A DNA stretch of 64,000 bases from Agrypnia vestita (lineage: Eukaryota > Arthropoda > Insecta > Trichoptera > Phryganeidae). The stretch lies in contig JADDOH010000142.1 in the NCBI GenBank assembly GCA_016648135.1, positions 29,185 to 93,184 on the forward strand. The letters run 5' to 3'. The translations under genes were made by a program, and so were the position numbers. The notes under the pieces were generated by a model, which worked only from the letters and a program-made list of their open reading frames with translations, was not told the DNA's origin and made no database searches. The first letter of the stretch is position 1; the number at the start of each line of letters is the position of its first letter. Positions 46,450-58,300 of the stretch are shown piece by piece.

Positions 46450-48451
46450 CGCGAGGCTGAACAACCAGTTCTGGGGAGGACGCTTGAGGAGGTTCCAAAG
46501 CACGTGGAAGGAGTTCGGGGCACCACCTATAGTGCTGAGAATCCTCAAGGGCGCGAGAATCCCCTTTGTGGCCAAACCTCCGTTAGTCTTCCCCACCAGG
46601 CAGCTGTTGAGCAGCTTCAGCACGAAGGAGTCTCGAGACATGTCGAGTCACATTCAGGCCCTGAAGATGTCAGGCGTGCTGGAAAGAGCAGATCATTCTC
46701 CGAGCTTCATCTCAAATCTGTTTCTAACTCCGAAGTCGGACAACTCCCTAAGGCCGATATTCAACCTGAAGGCGTTGAATGCCTTTGTGGAGGCGAAACC
46801 CTTCAAGCTGTTCAACCACCTTCGGGTCTCAGACTTCCTCCAGCCCAAAGATTGGTTGGTGAAGATCGACCTAACCCAGGCATACTTTCACCTACCAATA
46901 GCGGAATCGCACCGAAAGTTCCTGAGACTATACTACCAAGGGAACTTCTCCAGATGACCTGCCTGCCCTTTGGCCTGTCATCAGCCCCGAGAATGTTCGC
47001 AACGCTGTCAAACTGGCTAGCGGGACTCTTGCGGAAGAGAGGAATAAGGACCGTAGTCTACCTGGACGACTTCCTTCTGGCCAATCAGTCAAGGGACCTG
47101 CTAGCGACCCAGGCAGTAGAGACGGTCAATCTGTTCCAGCATCTGGGTTGGTGCATCAACCGCGACAAGTGTGTCCTTATACCTACCCAAAAGCTGGAGT
47201 TTCTGGGCATAACTTGGGACACCGAAGCCAACCAGAAATCCCTCTCGGACCGCAAGTGCTCTGGCCTTCGCCAAGTACTGCGCCGCCCGATCGAGGCCGG
47301 CAGTTGCTCCCCCAAGCAGGTTCTAGGCCTCTTGGGAAGCCAACCAGAAATCCCTCTCGGACCGCAAGTGCTCTGGCCTTCGCCAAGTACTGCGCCGCCC
47401 GATCGAGGCCGGCAGTTGCTCCCCCAAGCAGGTTCTAGGCCTCTTGGGGAGACTCAACTTCGCAAACTTCGCCACCCCTCGGGGTCGTTTGCATTGCCGA
47501 AGACTGCAGAGATTCAGCCGCCAGCTGCAGAGGCACGAGCCATCCAGACAAGTGGAGCTTCCTGCCGCGGTTCGGCAAGACCTAGAGTGGTGGTTGGAGG
47601 CCGTAGGGGAGTCCTGCCCAATACACGAAGCCCCCTTCTCCCACTTCCTGACTACAGACGCAGCGGACGCAGGTTGGGGCGGCCAGGTGGACGACAAGAC
47701 GATATCAGGCCAGTGGTCCCCAGAGCAGATGCGGTGGCATTCCAACCAGAAAGAAGCCTTCGCTGTTTACGCAGTGATCAGGGATCACGCTTACCTGCTA
47801 AGAGGAACGAAGACCCTACTGCAGACAGACAACAAGACAGTAGTGACTTACATCAACAAGGAGGGGGGGACAAGATCATTGGGCCTTCTGAAGATAACTC
47901 GAGACCTCCTAGAGTTTATCGACCAGCAGGAAATATCTCTGACAGCGCAGTACATTCCAGGGAGATATAACGGGATTGCGGACCGACTCTCTCGGGGGAC
48001 ACCACTCCCGGAATGGCACCTCCTGGAACCAGCGACAGAGGAAATATTCCGAATATGGGGACGTCCTCAGATCGACCTCTTCGCATCGGCCACCGCCCAT
48101 GTGGTGCCAAACTACGTGTCGCTAGACTCAACCGATTGCTCGGCCTCCTATCTCAACGCATTCAGTCAGCATTGGGATTACGAGCTGGCCTGGGTATTTC
48201 CGCCGCCGAATCTCGTCCCAAGAGTACTGGCGCACTTGAACCTGGCAAGAGGCACCTTTCTCCTAGTTGTGCCAAGATGGGAGAAGACATTCTGGAGGGC
48301 CGATCTCAAACAACGAGCAAAGGGAGGGCCAATAAGCGTAAGAGATCTGAAGAGCGTCCTGATCGATACGTCGACAGGGTTTCCCCCACCGAGGGTGTCG
48401 GACCTCCAACTGGAAGTTTGGAGAATAGCAGTGGGTGGGAACAGGCTATAG
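46421..48451 (+). pseudogene. DIRS pol: reverse transcriptase, RNase H and methylase-like domain (broken)
   Basis: RT: KPPLVFPTRQLLSSF region, LTPKSDNSLRPIFNLKALNA, LVKIDLTQAYFHLPI, LPFGLSSAPRMF and the catalytic YLDDFLL. RNase H: TTDAADAGWGGQ, QKEAFAVYAV and LQTDNKTVVTYIN supply the acidic residues. Downstream, IDLFASATAHVVPNYVS and AWVFPPP resemble the phage Dam-like methylase fold described in DIRS elements, where FPPP stands in place of NPPY (tentative). The frame is lost near 46945 (one base) and again through the 112-bp duplication at 47224-47447. The long open frame 46504-47970 is therefore part genuine and part out of frame. Confidence 0.9.
47224..47447. repeat. 112-bp exact tandem duplication inside DIRS pol
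   Basis: GAAGCCAACCAGAAATCCCT starts at 47224 and at 47336; both units run to CTAGGCCTCTTGG and appear identical. 112 is not a multiple of 3, so pol is shifted. Confidence 0.92.
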
Positions 48452-49407
48452 CGGATTGGAGCCAGGAGGAACAGCAGCTGTTCAGATCTGGCTGGAGAGG
48501 CTCAACGCTGAACACCTACAAGCCGGCCTGGGATAGGTGGCAGCGATGGTGTACCACGCATTCTGTCCAACCTCATAACCCTCCCCCTGCAACAGTGGCA
48601 AGATATCTGGCCAACCTGTTCATCCACGAAGGGCTAGCCCCTCGAACAATATTGGTCCACAAATCGGCAATCGTATCCTTCTGTGGCCCAGCTCTTGATG
48701 CAGATAAGATTAGCTCGAACTTCCTCGTCAGGCACGTCCTTAAAGCCATCTCGGTTTCTGGTGGATGCACTGAGAGACTCCCGATCTGGAACCCCCGAGT
48801 AGTGGGGGAGTGGCTACGTGAAAACCCGCCAAGGAACAGCCGGTATGACGTGTCAAGGAGGACGGCCATACTACTCATCATGGCATCTGGGCGAAGAGTC
48901 CAAGATCTGACACTTCTCAGAGTCACCCCGGACCGATTGATCGACAAAGGAGACTCCATCACGCTATGGCCAGCCTTTGGAGCGAAGACTGACACGGCAA
49001 GACACAAACAATCGGGATGGAGGTTGAGCGCATCGGATGAAAGGAACATCAACCCCTTGTTTTGGATCCGAAAGCTGGTCTCACTCTCACAGCCGAGACG
49101 AAAGCCGGACATGAAAGAACTATTTGTGACGACGGCAGGTGAAGTAAAGCCAGCTTCACGGACAATGATAGGTGGTTGGATCAAGTCAATCCTAAGAGAG
49201 GCTGGAGTGGAAGCAACGCCAGGAAGTGTTCGTTCTGCTGTGGCTTCGTTGAATTGGCTGGAAAACTACCCGATAGAGGAGATCTTGTCAAGGGGAAACT
49301 GGCAGAGTGAAATCACCTTCCAAAAATTCTACCAAAGAGAGATAGTAGATAAGCCCAAGCAACAATGCCCCCAGAGCTCATTAGCGCCTCTCTTTACGCC
49401 AATATAG
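48277..49407 (+). CDS. DIRS tyrosine recombinase
   Basis: An uninterrupted 376-aa frame from an ATG inside the end of pol (overlap about 175 nt, different frame), as is normal for DIRS. The early part has a basic NLS-like KRKRSEER. The core-binding part starts near STLNTYKPAWDRWQRWC. Catalytic motifs: MASGRRVQDLTLL holds the first Arg, GSVRSAVASLNW the second Arg, RGNWQSEITF the Trp/His position and FQKFYQRE the Tyr nucleophile. The usual HxxR histidine is a Gly here. The family inserts the circular cDNA by site-specific recombination without target duplication. The actual start could be further upstream in the same frame (open from 48013). Confidence 0.88.
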   Translation: MGEDILEGRSQTTSKGRANKRKRSEERPDRYVDRVSPTEGVGPPTGSLENSSGWEQAIADWSQEEQQLFRSGWRGSTLNTYKPAWDRWQRWCTTHSVQPHNPPPATVARYLANLFIHEGLAPRTILVHKSAIVSFCGPALDADKISSNFLVRHVLKAISVSGGCTERLPIWNPRVVGEWLRENPPRNSRYDVSRRTAILLIMASGRRVQDLTLLRVTPDRLIDKGDSITLWPAFGAKTDTARHKQSGWRLSASDERNINPLFWIRKLVSLSQPRRKPDMKELFVTTAGEVKPASRTMIGGWIKSILREAGVEATPGSVRSAVASLNWLENYPIEEILSRGNWQSEITFQKFYQREIVDKPKQQCPQSSLAPLFTPI

Positions 49408-49459
49408 GCAGTCACATATAACGTCGAACCACTAGGTCACCAGGTGATAACAAACAGAT

Positions 49460-49560
49460 CTCTCATAATGGATTCCAGGCGTCGAGACGGAACACAAAAT
49501 AAAAGAATTTTACCTTCCATTAAAATTCCTATTTTGTTTCCCTCGACGCCTGGAATCCAG
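49460..49560. repeat. DIRS internal complementary region
   Basis: CTCATAATGGATTCCAGGCG then TCGAGACGGAACACAAAAT is the inverse of the left tip. It is directly followed by AAAAGAATTTTACCTTCCAT then ATTTTGTTTCCCTCGACGCC, the inverse of the right tip. Confidence 0.9.
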
Positions 49561-49585
49561 GTAATCCCTACCTGGTGCATTATGA

Positions 49586-49781
49586 GTCATATGAAAGAAA
49601 AACCGTTGCGCCGACGCAACCGGAAACAGGGATACCAGCGGGAGTAAATTGTCGCAAACAGGGAATCAGAGGGGGTAGGAACGCGTGAATAAGTGCCGAA
49701 ACAGCAGGCTGTTCTCTCATAATGGATTCCAGGCGTCGAGGGAAACAAAATAGGAATTTTAATGGAAGGTAAAATTCTTTT
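49586..49781. repeat. DIRS right inverted terminal repeat and tip
   Basis: GTCATATGAAAGAAAAACCG through CAGGCGTCGAG, then the right-specific tip to about 49781. Confidence 0.88.
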
Positions 49782-49904
49782 AATATGTATGCATTAAACA
49801 TAAAGTTTGTAATGTACATATTATATAATAAATAAAAATTGAATTGAATTGAATAACTGAAATCGCGCTTCAACTTCAAAAAAATTCAGTATTTACAGAT
49901 ATGA

Positions 49905-50061
49905 AAATACTGAGTTTTTTTTTTACATTTAGTATGATTCCATTGTCATGTGCCCATTTGAGCATATAAGTCAAATCACTTTGGATGTTGTTTTCTATTG
50001 TTTTGGCTCAATTATCAGCATATAGGATGCATGTGTCTTCAGCAAACATAATTTTTTTACT
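49905..50061 (-). pseudogene. LINE-A reverse transcriptase, downstream fragment
   Basis: Minus strand: IMFAEDTCILYADN, stop, then AKTIENNIQSDLTYMLKWAH and DNGIILN. FAED stands where the catalytic F/YADD belongs. It continues the fragment at 51790-52290 after interruption by LINE-B. Confidence 0.65.
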
Positions 50062-51790
50062 ATCTAACTAACTAACCATCACACCGTTTCCCCAAAGGGG
50101 TAGGCAGAGAGGATTGAACGCCACACTCTTCTATCCTGGCATACCATTTTTGCTTCGGCCACATTCATGCATCTTCTCATACAAGTTCTACAGTTGTTGA
50201 GGCTTTTAACAGGGCCATCCTCAAATACTTGTAGTATCTAATCGTGCCAGGTCTTTCACGGATGCCCTCTATTCCTGTTGATTTCAACACTCGCCTCATA
50301 TATTTTTTATATACCATCCTTTCCACATGACCAAACCATCTCAGCACTCCTTTCTTTATTCTATCTATCACACTACATCCAGCATTGCATTCACTTCTAA
50401 TTTGTTCATTCCTCACTCTATCGACCAAAGATTTTCCATGCAAGCATCTTAGTGACCGCATTTCCACCGCATTCAGTTTAATTTCATTCCTCCTTTGCCA
50501 ATTACAGGCTTCACTTCCATACATCAGGGTTGGCATTAGAACGCCATTATGTACCGCTAGTCTTGCTTCCTTTGACAGATTCTTATTGGCCATAATTGCA
50601 TTTAGAGCACCATTAACTTTGTTTCCTCCAGTCATTTTCCTTTCGATATCATTCTCAGCCTTGCCGTCTCTACTAAATATACTTCCCAAATACTCAAACT
50701 CCTTCACTTGTTCTGAGCATTCGTTATTTACAATTACATCACACTTAGTCATTATTTCGCCTCTCTCGAATACCATAACTTTCAATTTGCTGACATTCAT
50801 CAGAAGTTCACTCTGCATGCATACGTCGGACATCCTGGATACCAGGCACTGTAGATCTGCTTCACTGTTAGCCACTAATACTGCATCGTCTGCGTATTTG
50901 GTGAGTCCATCCATTTTCGCTTCAACTTCTAGTTCCTTCAGTTCTTTAATACAATTATCTATATACAGGTTGAAAAGCCATGGTGACATTACACATCCCT
51001 GTTTGACATCTTTTGTAATATCAAACCATGATGTGAATGCCCCATTAATTCTCACACAAGCAGTACTTCCTTTGTACAGGGATGCAATTGCTTGTGTGAG
51101 TTTACTCTTCACCCCGTATTCAGACAAAATCTTCCATAACGTTCGTCTTATCACTCTACTTTTTCTTACTTACTCTACTCTACTCTTATCACACACGCTT
51201 TTTGGAGATCCACAAAGGCACAAAAAAGTTTTTGGTTCTTTCATCCGTCGCTGTGAGAAAATCTGGTCCATGCATCCTCATCCACTCATGAACGCTCCTT
51301 GTACATCCCACTTTAGAGTGTAGCTGCCCTCTAAACATTGGTTGAAGAGTCTATGAAGCCACTTGAGTATTACTGGGCCACCACCCTTAATGTACTCGAC
51401 AGCAACATTGTAATAACCCACAGGCTTGCCATTCTTCATATGCTTCAATGTCCTTTTGATTTCTTCCACAGTTATCTCATTCGCACTGTCGTCACCATTC
51501 ATAAATCCATTGGACGCCTCAAAGGAATCCTCACTCACATTCCCATTGCTCTCATACATTTCTTTAAAAAATTCCTTCCATCTATCTTATTTCGTTTTCA
51601 TTCCTAAGCATCTTTACATTCTTTGACATTATACCATTCACACTACCTTTTTTCGTACCACTTCGAGACTTTTTAACTTCCTTCCAAAAGACCTTGGAAG
51701 TTCTGAGTCAATTTAAGTCCCTTGTCCTTCCTCAAACGTTCCTTTCTTTCTTTCACTCCGTGCTTTACTTTTCTCTTACATACAACATAT
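50062..51790 (-). mobile_element. LINE-B, 5'-truncated non-LTR retrotransposon (reverse transcriptase fragments)
   Basis: Minus-strand pieces: KVFWKEV-like start (about 51680), ITVEEIKRTLKHMKNGKP (51278-51559), CAFVDLQKACD (about 51200), a GTAGA-type microsatellite break, then 50177-51154 with KQGCVMSPWLFNLYIDN, KYADDAVLVA (catalytic), FEYLGSIFSRDGK and LRWFGHVERM. The 3' end CCCCTTTGGGGAAACGG is followed by GTTAGTTAGATAG repeats. Endonuclease and 5' parts are missing and the frame is broken at least twice. It was inserted into LINE-A. The clade is not assigned. Confidence 0.85.
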
Positions 51791-52290
51791 AAATCATTTG
51801 CTAGTGTATAAATTTTTTTAAGTAATTTATTACATTGACATGCATAATATAGTACGCAGGTCCTGTTATCGATCCTGCTGGTACACCATATTTTATATCT
51901 TTTAATACAATAATTTATAAAATTTTATAAATTATAATAATTTATATAAACTTATAATAATTTATAAAATTATACACATTGTTTACTTGATATTTTAACT
52001 GCAAACTTTCTTGATCTCAGGTACTCCGAGAACCATTTGTTAATTGGTCACCCTAACCCACTCTCTTTCATTGCATTAGAGTGTCATGGTCCAGTGACTT
52101 CAAAAGAGTTTTTGAAGTCGATGAGCAATGCGACAATATGTTTTTTATCATTTAGATGACTATTCATTTCATTGGTAAATTTTGCAAGGAGAGTCATTGT
52201 ACTTTTTTGTTTTTGAAATCTGTGTTGCTTGTGTTAAATAGGTGATTTTAATAATAGTTAAATATAGGAATAGATCCTATTATCTGGTTT
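51790..52290 (-). pseudogene. LINE-A reverse transcriptase, upstream fragment
   Basis: Minus strand: HRFQKQKSTMTLLAKFT, NDKKHIVALLIDFKNSF, LDHDTLMQ in a shifted frame, INKWFSEYL, and YGVPAGSITGP. These are RT motifs in the right order up to the point where LINE-B interrupts. Confidence 0.6.
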
Positions 52291-52330
52291 CCTGCTAGGA
52301 ATATTAATTTTATTCTTATTTCAATGACAG

Positions 52331-55300
52331 TTCAAAAATTTTCTCTGGTTGCTCATCCTCGATCGACATTGAGCAGAGCCGTGCACGCTGTTTGGAAGCA
52401 GTATGTGAATGTATGCAAAACTCGGCAAGCTCGGCAGGGGCCACCAAGGGCCCTGCTGGCCCCACTAACAGCAAGAGCAAGATCTGCCTGTGTGAAGCCC
52501 TTCAGACCTTTGTCACAGGCTGCCAAGCTGCCGATCAAACCGTCAACCTGCAAGGATGGAGAACAGAGATGAGTTGTCGTGAGTTTTGCTTTTTATATGC
52601 GCTATCAGTATTATTTTTATATACATATAAGTATATACTCAAATTAAGTACACAGTTCTTTTTGTTATAATTCATTATGTGTAATGAATAGTATAATGAA
52701 TAGAATTAGAAACATATTTATTAAATGTATTTTGATTAATTATCACTTTAAGAAATACATATGTATATATGTATAATGTAATCTTAGTATCAAGTAGACA
52801 TGTGTAGTGAAAAGCACGACTTTTATGTAAGCAAAATCTGAATATCATCATATGTAATTGTGATAGGAATATTACGAGATATGTATATGTTTTATTTAAA
52901 AAAATTCAAAGTATGTTTACATAAATGCTTCAATTTACTCAATGCACCAAGGTACACCCCTGGTATCAAGCATAGAAACTTAATTCCATGTGCACTGCGC
53001 AGAATGTGGCAGATGAAGTTATATTATATATTGTGCTCTATTAAATTAAAATTATTCTTTGTGATTTTTCTGTGGCATCACAATTAATTAAAGTATGCGT
53101 ATTTATTACATGATCATAATTTTTTATTTTAGCTAATATTGTAAAACAATAATTTTGCACTAGATCATGTCATTGTTCACTTATCCTCGTGTTTACTATT
53201 AAAGCCTAAGTCCACAGAAAAGAAATTGATTAGATTTTAAACATAAAATAACTATTCTTCATGGCACAGCTGCAATATGTCCTGCCCCCCTGGTCCACTA
53301 TGACTGCTTCAGACGGCGCTGTGAATTATCATGCAGCACCCTTCAGGAGGATGATCCGTGCCCCACTACTCCTGGAGTGTGCTTCTCCGGTTGCTTCTGT
53401 CCTGAGGGAATGGTCCGGAAAGGAGAAAACTGTATCCCTCCTACAGAGTGCAGAGATTGTAAGTCGCTAAAAGTTGAATTAAGTGTTCATACTAAAAACA
53501 TAATTCTTCAAACATAAGTAATCATTTTCTGCAGAGGCATTTAACACATATATGTATTATGAACTTTTAAATCTTATATTTTAAACAAAATAAATCTGAA
53601 TACAAAATAAGTAGGTATGTCAGAAATGTGGGAAAACGAATAGTGATGATTGGTTAAATGATTATTTTCTTTAAAACCCATTTCGGAAATTATATTTATG
53701 AAAAATACATATTTAGATTTATATTTAGGCGTTAAAAAAATGATAGACCAATGTTATTTAATACAATTTTAAAACTGATTAGCGATGTACACAAAATAAA
53801 AATAAATATGGTGTATTGTTTTCTGGGTCTACTTCGATTTAATTTAAATTGCCTGTAATTTAGATGGTCACATAATAAAATATTTCTCAATTTTCAGGCG
53901 TGTGCGATGGCTTAGGAAAACCCAAATTTGTTACATTCGACAGACGTAACTTCACATTTAATGGCAACTGCACTTACATCGCAGCACGGGATAAAGCTAA
54001 AGATGGCAAGCATGCCTTCCAAGTTTATGTCACAAATGGAAAGTGTCCTGATGATTCAGATGCTATTTGTACAGTTGCACTTCACATAGTCTACGGCAAC
54101 CATACTCTGCATATACAAAAGCATGATGATGAGGTATATATGCATACTTAGACTTACAATATTAAAGTCATCTCCGGAATCAACCAATATTCTAATGTAT
54201 TTCTTTGTTTAAAGTTGTGGTCCTTAGTGGATGGAATGAGGGTGCGCCACTATCCACACATCAACAAATGGCTACAGCTTCAAGAAATTTCTGGCAAAGA
54301 TATTTCTTTGTTAATTCCTTCTATACAGTTAGAGGTCAGTTTACATAAATCTCTTACTATATATACATACTTTCATAACTACATACAGTAGAACCTCGTT
54401 AATTCAAAATTCCAGGGGCGAAAAAGAAAGCATTTCGAATTATGCAAAACCTTGTTAATTCGAAATTCAAGGTACAAAAATAAAAATCCCGACGCGATTG
54501 CGAAATTCGCTAAAAATCTTAAAACCAAGAAAAACGTCATCAATTTTCTGAAAAACGTCTTTATTTTTGCATATTTCAAGAAATCATTTCGAAAATGCAA
54601 TACTTATTATGCTAATACAAAGAATGTGACATTTATATTACTAAAGTGTCAACCTACCTGAAATTGACATATTTATTATTCTCACTTGCGAAAAAATCAA
54701 AATATTTTTTCAATTTCGAATTTTTGAAATTCAAATTTTTAAAATTTCAATTTAAAAAAAAATCTAATTATGTGAAGTATGGTGTCATTGGATCGTGCTG
54801 TTTCAAGATGGGAAGGAGACGTCAACAAATCTAATATCGCATAAACATTGCACTAGCGCATATATTTACATATTCATTGCAAGATAGGAACGTTGAGATA
54901 AAAGGAAGAGAAAAAGAGACAACCATACGCAGTGCCAATGCTAAAATATACGGAAACACCCTAGAGCTGCTCGTGCCCAGCAGAATAGTCAAATTGTTTA
55001 CTCATTTTAATTTTTGACAAATGCTCGAATATTATTTGAATCGAATTATTATTTTTCATAAAGAATTTTTTTATTATTTATTTACGCCCAGGGGACTTTT
55101 ACAGGTAATAATATAAATATACAATAGATGTAACAACATAGTGTGGTTAAACATTGTAACTTAAATTTGTAAAAATATAAAATAAAATAAGACAAAATAA
55201 GACATAATACTGTTTAATAAAAAGAAAAAAGGAGTAATTAATTAATTGCAGGTTTTTACATGAAAAATATTAATATACAATAAATATAGTATAAAAGAAC

Positions 55301-58300
55301 AATTTAAGAAACATATTAATAATTCTCCACGGCTTTTTAAATCACAATGCATATCGTAATACAACGATCACAAAATATATACGCCCACGCACATGCGCGA
55401 CTAACGGAGCCGTATCTTGATCATTTGATTAAAATCCCGAATTGTATACGGAAACGCCCGAGGCGTCCCGAGGATTACGAGTTGGCTGCCACATATGTCA
55501 AAACATTAATTATTTTAACTTTTGACAAATGCTTGTATTTTATTTAAGTCGAATTATTAATTTCTGTATAGAATTCAAAAAACATATTAATAATTTTGCA
55601 ATCCTTTTCAAATCATAATGCATGCATACTGTAATATTTAATGAAAAATAGTTAGACACCAACGCGCATGTGCACGGCAGGTACGGTCTTTTTCTTGACT
55701 CGTATAGAATCTCAAATTGTCGAGGCTGGACTGACCATCGCAAAACGAAATAAGTGACGCACTTTCAAGGCTTGAAAAAATGAAACTGTTCGACAAATTC
55801 ATACATATCCTTATTATATGGGAGATATCAATTGGTTTCGATATTATGATATAATAACAATTATTAATTTCGTCTCTATCGTATTTTTGTATCGAGACAT
55901 CTATAAAAATTTATCTCGCCCAAGACACTAAAAATAATTTTTTTGGCTGCGGCCTATTGATTAATGACTATATTTTCTTAATTTTTGCAAATAATGTTCG
56001 GTTTATTACTTTTATATAAGAACAAAGAGTCTATCAAAGATATCGCCGTAAAAAAATTGTGATCTAGCACATACGTTTTAATATAAATTAATAATAAAAC
56101 CCTCATTTTTGTGAAAAATCTCCGACATATGTATTTTTAGTAAATGTGCCGCCTTAATTTATAATAAGAGGCCAAATTTTTTTCGAATAATGAGTTATCG
56201 GGATTCATCTACTATGAAAAAATGAAATACATATAATGCTTATACAAAGAATGTTACATTTATATCACTAAAGTACCAAACTATCCGATATTTATCTAGA
56301 AATATTTTTTAAATTTCGTCATATTTAAAAAAAAATATTATGTGACCTAAAATGTATAGCTTTATGATGCAAGGGGCTAAAAATTATTTCAAATTATGAA
56401 TTACTGTGGTTTTCGAATTGTCAGGGTTCAACTACTATGAAATCAACATCTACTATGTTCGTTTACTATGAAATTAACATTTTGGGATTTTTTTATTTAA
56501 AAATTTCAAATTATGGGGAATTTCGAATTATCGGGTTTGAATTAAGGTGGTTTTACTGTATATTAATTCGTAGTGCTTAATAATTCTATTTTAAGAATAC
56601 GGAAAATATTGGTTCTATTTGATATATCTGTAAATAGCCTAGAAAAAAGCTAAGACTAAGCTTAAGACTTCTTTCAGGTTAATATTGAAAATGCTCATTT
56701 CTTATTCTTATAGTGCTATCTCCTATCGGAGATTGGCGAATGTTTTGGTGATTACGACTCTATTCACCGCCGCGCAGAACAACTAATTTCTAAAATTCTT
56801 TTAAACCTTTTATTCAGGTGTCTTCAATTTTCCACAACATGGCTTTCACAATTCGAGTACCTTCCATGCTCTACGGAAACAAGACTGAAGGATTATGTGG
56901 GAATTGCGATGGTGACCCAGATAATGATGTCGGCCAGTCTGACGAAGAGGTGCGCAAGTTTGGCCTGGGATGGAGAGCGCCACCTGCTGAGCTACTGGCC
57001 CTGGACATCCAGGAGGAGAATTGCGTAGAGAAACCCAAAGATGAGTGCTGGCCTCTGCCACCTGATGAAGATCCTTGCTTTAAGATTATGGATGATATGA
57101 AATTCGGAAAGGTACAACATGCAAATACCATATTGACAATTTTTCAATGAAACTGATTATCCAGGATTTTTTTCACCATTCATTCTGTAATAAAATGAGT
57201 CTACTGTATTATTTAAAATCATGTTATGCATGGTTCGAAGTTCGTATATCATTTCGTTATATCATTTTTATAGTACTACTAGCTATTACCCGTCAGAAAT
57301 AACGGAACATCGGTTTACATCTTTGCTAAGCCCTAGTATATATTTATAGTATCTTTTTAGCGGTCTGCGGAAAGGCAGCAGTAGCGACATCACTATAATT
57401 GCGTCTTTGGGTTTGCTGGCCCGGGGTTCAAGCCTCATCTCCGGCCATTTAATTTGTTTTTTTAGAAAACAAAATTAGGCATGTTATGGGAACAGACAGA
57501 CGGACTGACAGACAGTGAAATTATTATATTATTATTGGCAATAACATATTTTAATCTTCAATGAGGCAAGTAGTCATCCATGCTCATTTACTTGCCCCTC
57601 AATATACGAAAACAGACATTACAGATTTTGCAAATGCTTTCGTTAAGTGATCAAAGTGACCAATTATTGAAAAGAGTTTTTTTTTTTAATTTTCAAAGTG
57701 TTATAACAACAATGTATTCTTATTCTGTTTTTGGCAACTTGGAATCCCTTTGTAGTTTTTTTTTTGACAATTATTGATATTTAATTTTTTGATAATCATT
57801 GATATCTTCTGGTTCGAGTTTTAAGGATATTATGCTGTGTTGCTAAGATCTTTCAGGCCACATTTCGGATCCCATTGAAGGATCCATCATTAGGGCTTAT
57901 GTGTGCGGGATACACATCCGCCCTGTGGAAAAATGAGCAATGAATGGTGAAATGATTATTTTCTTTTAAAATGTTCATAGGTTTTCACGGCTGTTCAGAA
58001 TCTTCTGGTTTGTGTTTTATGAGGTATTATGCCATGTTTTTACGACCTTTCTGGCCAAAATTTAGGATACCATTGCTGATGACGGACCCCGCAAAGAGAT
58101 CCGAAACATCAGCTAGAAAGATTGTAGAAACATGGCAGGTCATAGAAACAGAAAACTCATACCGGAAGATTCTGAATGGCTACGAAAACCTAAGAATATA
58201 TTTTTGATAAATATTGATATATGTGTGTATTTTGATAATAATATAATAATAATAAATAGATATAGCAGGGCATTTTCTTCCAGAATTAACCTATTTCATT

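Larger units (their letters stand above)
45019..49781 (+). mobile_element. DIRS-type tyrosine-recombinase retrotransposon, near full length
   Basis: A GC-rich 4.76 kb element in AT-rich DNA. Inverted terminal repeats lie at about 45033-45188 and 49586-49741, differing by a few bases. Unique outer tips follow: left ATTTTGTGTTCC, right AATGGAAGGTAAAATTCTTT. The internal complementary region (49460-49560) is the inverse of the two tips joined, the diagnostic DIRS arrangement, thought to template a circular intermediate. Gene order is gag-like, RT/RNase H plus methylase-like, tyrosine recombinase. No LTRs or target duplication are seen, as expected. It lies 83 bp past the last visible ADAM17 exon. 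Frameshifts and a 112-bp duplication make this copy non-autonomous. Confidence 0.93.

Noticed and set aside
46504..47970. A 488-aa open frame in the DIRS element taken as one protein
   Set aside because: Only its middle part is genuine RT sequence. The start precedes the frameshift in the wrong frame, and the end reads the second duplicated unit and RNase H out of frame.
48573..49184. 203-aa minus-strand frame
   Set aside because: It is antisense to the tyrosine recombinase, whose motifs are clear on the plus strand.
50385..51323. 312-aa open frame on the plus strand
   Set aside because: It is the reverse complement of the LINE-B reverse transcriptase and shows no family motif itself.
44700..52578. 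A fused ADAM17-hemocytin protein
   Set aside because: Splice phases (0 then 2) do not match, and both genes lack expected neighbouring domains, so a broken join is more likely than a real fusion.
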